Source: an uncultured Lentisphaerota bacterium
Lineage (GTDB): Bacteria > Verrucomicrobiota > Kiritimatiellia > CAIQIC01
DNA: 64,000 bases
NCBI GenBank assembly: GCA_903896925.1
Contig: CAITZM010000116.1
Location: 1 to 64,000 of the forward strand
Direction: 5' to 3'
Shown: positions 59,274 to 64,000 of the stretch, one piece after another
Position numbering within the stretch: the first letter of the stretch is position 1
How the letters are laid out: every line of letters starts with the position of its first letter
The notes under the pieces: model-generated
What the model saw: the letters and a program-made list of their open reading frames with translations, nothing else
What the model was told of the DNA's origin: nothing
Database searches by the model: none
Position numbers and translations under genes: made by a program

Positions 59274-60794
59274 CTACGGGGCCACGGTCACGCGGCTGAC
59301 AAACGCGTTGGTTTTTACATCGGTCATGGCCAGCGGCCGGCCATTGACCACCACGTCCTTGAACGAAACGTCCGCCACCCCATGGGCCGCATCGAAGCCC
59401 TTGAGCTCGACGCGCAGCGGGTCGCTGCTCGCCTGGATGTCCTTGAAGCTCACGCCCCGGATGTGGCCGGCTTCCCTGTCCCGGCTCCAGACCGCCTTGC
59501 CGATCCAGACGGAGATCAGGTGCCGCGCCTCCTCGATACGCAGGTTCTCGAAACGCACGTTGCTGACCGTCGCCGCGTCGCAGTGATAAACGCGCAGGGC
59601 CCATTCGCGTCCGGTGTCGTGGATCACGTCGCAGTCGGTGAACAGCACGTCGTCCACGTTCTCGCGCAACTCCGCGCCGACCGACAGCGCGTGGGCGACC
59701 TGGTTCCACAGCACGCAACGCCGGGCGATGATGCTCTTGACCTCGCCCTGCCCCTTGTCCGCCTTGATGACGATCAGGTCGTCCAGCGTCCGGATGAAGC
59801 AGTCCTCGACCGTGACGTCGCGGCTGTTGCAGATGTCGATGCCGTCGGAATTGGCGCGGTGGCCGAGGAGCTTGATGTTCTTGATGGTGACGCGGTCCGA
59901 CTGCCGCACCGGCACGGTCCACGTGCTAGCGTCGCGCAGGATGACCCCTTCCACGGTGATGTCGGAGCCGTGGATCGAGAGCATGTGCCGGGCGTGGGTG
60001 GTACAGCCGCCCTGATCGATGATCCCGCGTCCGCGGAACTTGATGTTCTTGCCCTTGAGCTCAAAGCTCGGCGCGTAGGTGCGCAGACCGCTGTAGCCGC
60101 TGATGTGGAACGTCTCGTCCGGCTTGATGATGGCGCGCACCACCGCCCCGCCGGCGATGTAGACCGTCTGGTTATCGCCCACGACCAGCCGGCTGACCTC
60201 GTGGACGCCCGGGCCGAAGTAGATGACGTTCGGGTCGCCCTGCTGCGGGACATCGGTCTCCGGCGGGTTGGCGAACAGGTGGAGCGAGCGGAAAATTTCG
60301 CCATTGATCTCGATGGTCAAATTCCCCGGCTTCGCGACCGTGAAAGAGAGCGTCCGCCCTTGGATGACCGGCGTCAGGTGCAGCGAGTTGGGCAGGATCC
60401 GCGCCTTGGCGATCGGCTCCGGGCTGGTCACGGTCACCTGCACCGGGCCGCCGAGCAGGTCAAAATAGGCGAACGAGGCCAGGTCGAAAAAGTCCGCGGA
60501 GTTCTTTTTGTCGTCCATGGCCTTCCACCGCCGCTTTTCATCAGCAGGACCAACCTTGGCGAGGTAGACCGGCACCGTCTGGCCTTCCACGCTGACCTGA
60601 TAGTCCTGGCTGAGCGTTTCGCCGGCCGGCGCCGGGTAGACCGTCACGCGGCCCCCCGCAGCCCCAGCCACGCCGACGAGACTGCACAGGGCGAGCAGCA
60701 GCGCCAAATGCACGACTGTGCGCAAGGGCCGTGCAGCGGAACGGTTGGAAGCGCAAGGCGGGTGCGGCGTATTCAAAGATGTCTGATGTTGCAT
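59274..60794 (-). CDS. GH28/GH49-like parallel beta-helix protein, exported
   Basis: GAGGRVTVYPAPAGETLSQDYQVSVEGQTVPVYLAKVG; INGEIFRSLHLFANPPE; RGRGIIDQGG; HRANSDGIDICNSRDVTVEDCFIRTLDDLIVIK. Confidence 0.85.
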   Translation of the reverse strand: MQHQTSLNTPHPPCASNRSAARPLRTVVHLALLLALCSLVGVAGAAGGRVTVYPAPAGETLSQDYQVSVEGQTVPVYLAKVGPADEKRRWKAMDDKKNSADFFDLASFAYFDLLGGPVQVTVTSPEPIAKARILPNSLHLTPVIQGRTLSFTVAKPGNLTIEINGEIFRSLHLFANPPETDVPQQGDPNVIYFGPGVHEVSRLVVGDNQTVYIAGGAVVRAIIKPDETFHISGYSGLRTYAPSFELKGKNIKFRGRGIIDQGGCTTHARHMLSIHGSDITVEGVILRDASTWTVPVRQSDRVTIKNIKLLGHRANSDGIDICNSRDVTVEDCFIRTLDDLIVIKADKGQGEVKSIIARRCVLWNQVAHALSVGAELRENVDDVLFTDCDVIHDTGREWALRVYHCDAATVSNVRFENLRIEEARHLISVWIGKAVWSRDREAGHIRGVSFKDIQASSDPLRVELKGFDAAHGVADVSFKDVVVNGRPLAMTDVKTNAFVSRVTVAP

Positions 60795-61017
60795 GCGGCA
60801 TTCTCGCGGGGCACGCCAACGACTGCAAGCCCATTACCAATCTGCCCAACGAGATGGCGCTTCGTTCTGACGATCAGCCGCGCAATGTCCTTGACTCTCA
60901 GCCCCGCCACAGGAAAATGTGGGCGCGGTGTGGCAACGCACCGCGCGCTTCCGGCAGGCGCGGCCTGAACCGGGTGCGCAGCGCATCCTGACCTGAGCTT
61001 GGAAAGGGAAAACGAAC

Positions 61018-61587
61018 ATGGCCGACGAAAAACGCACCGATACCGATCCGCTGAAAAACCAGGAGCCGGATCCGCGGATGGACGAGTTCAAGAAGTCGCC
61101 CGACCCGTGGAAGGAAATCGCGCAGCTCACCTGGGGCGGCGACCGCACGCACGCCTCAACGATCCAGACGCTGATCATGGACGCCGACCCCTCGCAGTAC
61201 CCGGCGTTCGAGAAAAAACTGCTCGGCCTCGTCACCGCCCACGCGTACGAAGCGGCCGGGCTCGACTTCGTCTGCCGGATGCTCCGGCTCATCGGCTCGC
61301 CCGCGAGCGTGCCGGTGCTCGCGCCGCTGCTCGCCGACGAAAAGACCGCCGACGCCGCCCGCCACGCGCTGCAAACGATCCCCGGCACCGAGGTCTCCGC
61401 CGCGCTGCGGGCCGCGCTGCCGGCGCTCAAGGGCCGGCCGAAGGCCGGGCTCATCGGTACCCTCGCGGCACGCGGCGACCGCGACGCGCAGGCCGCCATC
61501 CAGGCCATCGCCAAGGACCCATCCGAAACCGCTGAAGTCCGCGAAGCGGCGGCGCTCGCCGCCGCGACGCTGGGAGGTGCACAGTGA
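61018..61587 (+). CDS. HEAT-repeat-like protein
   Basis: EKKLLGLVTAHAYEAAGLDFVCRMLRLIGSPASVPVLAPLLADEKTADAARHALQTIPG. Confidence 0.75.
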   Translation: MADEKRTDTDPLKNQEPDPRMDEFKKSPDPWKEIAQLTWGGDRTHASTIQTLIMDADPSQYPAFEKKLLGLVTAHAYEAAGLDFVCRMLRLIGSPASVPVLAPLLADEKTADAARHALQTIPGTEVSAALRAALPALKGRPKAGLIGTLAARGDRDAQAAIQAIAKDPSETAEVREAAALAAATLGGAQ

Positions 61588-62894
61588 ACGGGCTGAATCT
61601 CAACCGCCGCGAATTCATCAAGTTTTCCACGCTGGCCGCGGGTGCCGCCACGATCCTGCCGTCGCATGTGCTCGGCGCCAACGCTCCGGGCCAGCAACTC
61701 GCCTTCGGGTTTGTCGGCACCGGCGGCATGGGCATCTCGAACATCGACCGCGTGCTGCGCCTCAAGGACAAGGGCGCGCGCATCACCGCCGTCTGCGACG
61801 TGGACAAATTCATCCGGGAGCGCGCCGCCGCGCACATCAACAAGTTCTACGGCGACACGAGCTGCGGGCTCGTCTCCGGCGATTTCCGCGACCTGACGCG
61901 CAACCCCAAGCTGGACGCGATCGTCGTCTCCACGCCCGACCACTGGCACGCGCTCGTCGCGCTCGATGCGATCCGCCACGGCAAGGACGTCTATTGCGAA
62001 AAGCCGCTGACGCACAGCATCCGCGAGGGCCAGGTGCTCGTCGCCGCCCTGCGCCAGCATAACCGCGTCGGCCAGACCGGCACGATGCAGCGCAGCGACG
62101 CCTCCTTCCGCTACGTCGCCAACGCCATCGCCCAGGGCGCGCTGGGCAAGCTCGACCACATCGACATCCTGATCCCCGCGAACAACAAGTACGTCGGCGC
62201 GACTTGGGCGCCCGCGCCGGTGCCGGACGGGCTCGACTACGACTTCTGGCTCGGCCCCGCGCCCTTCGCGCCCTACACGCCGCAACGCACGCACTACCAG
62301 TTCCGCTACGTCATGGACTACGCCGGCGGCCAGACCACCAACTGGGGCGCGCACTACATCGACATCGCGCAGTGGGCACTCGGCAAGGACGACTCCGGGC
62401 CCGTCGCGGTCGACGGCAGCGGCGAGTTTCCGACAACCGGCCTGTTCACCGCGCCGACGCGAGTGGACTTCACCGCGACCTATGCGGACGGCGTGAAACT
62501 GCGCGTGAAGACCCGTACCGACGGCATCTATGACGGCAACATCATCTTCTATGGCGCCAAGGGCTGGATCGACGTCTCGCGCAGCAAGCTCAAGGCGAGC
62601 GACGAGGCGTTGCTCACCATCGGTGGCGGCCCCGCGAAGCAGAAGGGCAAGGGCAGCGACGCCAGCGGCATCGCGCACATGACGAACTTCATCGACTGCA
62701 TCCGCAGCCGCGAGCGCTGCGTGGCCGACCTCGCCATCGGCCACCGCACGACGACCGTGTGCAACCTCGGCAACATCGTCCTGCAACTACGCCGGCGGCT
62801 GCAATGGGATCCGGTGAAGGAAGCATTCATCGGCGACGAGCAGGCCAACCGCATGAAAGAGCGCGCCTACCGCGCGCCTTGGGCGCTCGTGTAG
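61584..62894 (+). CDS. Gfo/Idh/MocA family oxidoreductase, TAT-exported
   Basis: NRREFIKFSTLAAGAATILPSHVLG; FGFVGTGGMGISNIDRVLRLKDKGARITAVCDVD; PDHWHALVALDAIRHGKDVYCEKPLTHSIREGQ. Confidence 0.95.
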   Translation: MNGLNLNRREFIKFSTLAAGAATILPSHVLGANAPGQQLAFGFVGTGGMGISNIDRVLRLKDKGARITAVCDVDKFIRERAAAHINKFYGDTSCGLVSGDFRDLTRNPKLDAIVVSTPDHWHALVALDAIRHGKDVYCEKPLTHSIREGQVLVAALRQHNRVGQTGTMQRSDASFRYVANAIAQGALGKLDHIDILIPANNKYVGATWAPAPVPDGLDYDFWLGPAPFAPYTPQRTHYQFRYVMDYAGGQTTNWGAHYIDIAQWALGKDDSGPVAVDGSGEFPTTGLFTAPTRVDFTATYADGVKLRVKTRTDGIYDGNIIFYGAKGWIDVSRSKLKASDEALLTIGGGPAKQKGKGSDASGIAHMTNFIDCIRSRERCVADLAIGHRTTTVCNLGNIVLQLRRRLQWDPVKEAFIGDEQANRMKERAYRAPWALV

Positions 62895-62932
62895 CGGGGG
62901 CGGCTGTCGCCAGCAAACGACCGTGGCGGCAG

Positions 62933-63057
62933 GCGGCCCGCCTGCCGGTGAGCCGGGCGTCACGCCCGACAGTGCGCGTCGAGTATCTGTGGGAAATTGA
63001 TTCGGTACCATGGCGGCGAGACGCCGCCTGCACCGGCACGCGGGACGCGTGCCTCCA
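62933..63057. repeat. Palindrome-rich dispersed element, copy 2 (inverted relative to 52053-52193)
   Basis: gtggcggcaggcggcccgcctgccggtgagccgggcgtcacgcccg ... caccggcacgcgggacgcgtgcc. Confidence 0.85.
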
Positions 63058-63273
63058 CAGAGCGCATTCAAGGTGGTCGGTAGGGCGACGCTTGTTGTGA
63101 CGAGGGATGAGGTTGTATCAACGGCGAGCAGGTGCGATTAACTGCGATCGAGCGCGTGATCGCCAATGAATACGGGCCTGAGAGGCCTCAATGGGGTGAA
63201 CGAGGCCGTCCGGCAACAGGTTTTGACACTCGACGCCCAGGATGGCCCAAGGTTCAAGTGCGCGCTCGCCTAA

Positions 63274-63984
63274 TCAGCACCGATCACGAGTGCGCCGAAC
63301 TTCGTGTGCGCCGAGACTATCGCGGATCACGGTGAACCCGGACAGATAGCCGCCCAGCAGCAAAAGATCCGGCCGGCGCAGCGGCTGACGCTCCCAGGAC
63401 GGCTCCCACGTGGCGAGCTCTTCGTCCTGGGGAACGGCAACCAGGCGGCCGGCGGACAAGTCGCGGAGCGCGCGGCGGAACAACTCGACCCCTAGGGGAA
63501 ACAGCTTGTCGCGCCAGAGCTGCTCGATGGTTTCGCCCGGCTCGATCCAACACCAGTCCTGCGCCGCGATCGCGCCGCAGTCCACCGAGTCGGACAGCCA
63601 GTAGATCGAGCCGCCGGTGATGGGGTCGCCCATTTTAATGGCCCAACGCACGGCGTCACGGCCCCGGTGGCGCGGCAACAGCGACGGGTGGTACCCAAGG
63701 GCGCCCAGCTTGGTCTTGAGGCGTGTGCGCCGTCCTATGAAATCGTGCGAGTGCGCCGCCAGGATCAGATCGAGACCGTCTGGCAGGGTCTCTGCACGGA
63801 GCGTTCCGGCGATCTGCACGGGCACTGCAGCCGCCTCGGCGGCGAAGCGCAGCCGGTCCGGCCGATCGTTGCCCGAGGATCCGGAAAGCGGCGCCGCCAC
63901 GCCGACCAGCTCGTGGCCTTCCTCCCGGCACATCTCGAACACGGCCTTGCCGAACGCCCGCTGCCCGCATAGAAAGATTCTCAC
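63274..63984 (-). CDS. Formyltransferase family protein (methionyl-tRNA formyltransferase-like)
   Basis: MRIFLCGQRAFGKAVFEMCREEGHELVGVAAP; ALGYHPSLLPRHRGRDAVRWAIKMGDPITGGSIYWL. Confidence 0.85.
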   Translation of the reverse strand: MRIFLCGQRAFGKAVFEMCREEGHELVGVAAPLSGSSGNDRPDRLRFAAEAAAVPVQIAGTLRAETLPDGLDLILAAHSHDFIGRRTRLKTKLGALGYHPSLLPRHRGRDAVRWAIKMGDPITGGSIYWLSDSVDCGAIAAQDWCWIEPGETIEQLWRDKLFPLGVELFRRALRDLSAGRLVAVPQDEELATWEPSWERQPLRRPDLLLLGGYLSGFTVIRDSLGAHEVRRTRDRC

Positions 63985-64000
63985 GCTGCACCTCCGACAT

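Overview
High-GC chromosomal window from an unidentified bacterium. Gene content (sialate O-acetylesterase, GH92, DUF1080, beta-helix proteins, Gfo/Idh/MocA oxidoreductases, sugar-phosphate isomerases) resembles PVC-type saccharolytic lineages, but this lineage call is inference. About 50 credible CDS were read, plus one initiator tRNA-Met (4184-4260), a few decayed genes, and many intergenic repeat islands built from a small set of shared modules. Most long overlapping ORFs in the supplied track are high-GC shadow ORFs and were discarded. Main leads: (1) a divergent ARPP-1/DUF6569-like gene and WYL regulator with two matching 25-bp inverted-repeat operators between them; (2) tandem arrays of a 'GCTGACTTTGCTGCGCGCGTCGACGCGG' unit with spacing restricted to about 33 or 41 bp, flanking a HEAT/Zn-ribbon/PD-(D/E)XK-like protein; (3) a four-hairpin candidate structured RNA at 5967-6120 ahead of a run of small unknown genes; (4) a GIY-YIG gene bounded by a duplicated 3' end of the initiator tRNA; (5) inverted-repeat-bounded ~80-180 bp MITE-like elements and REP-like palindromes, some containing the stop codons of neighbouring genes. 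All family names come from motif recognition without database searches.
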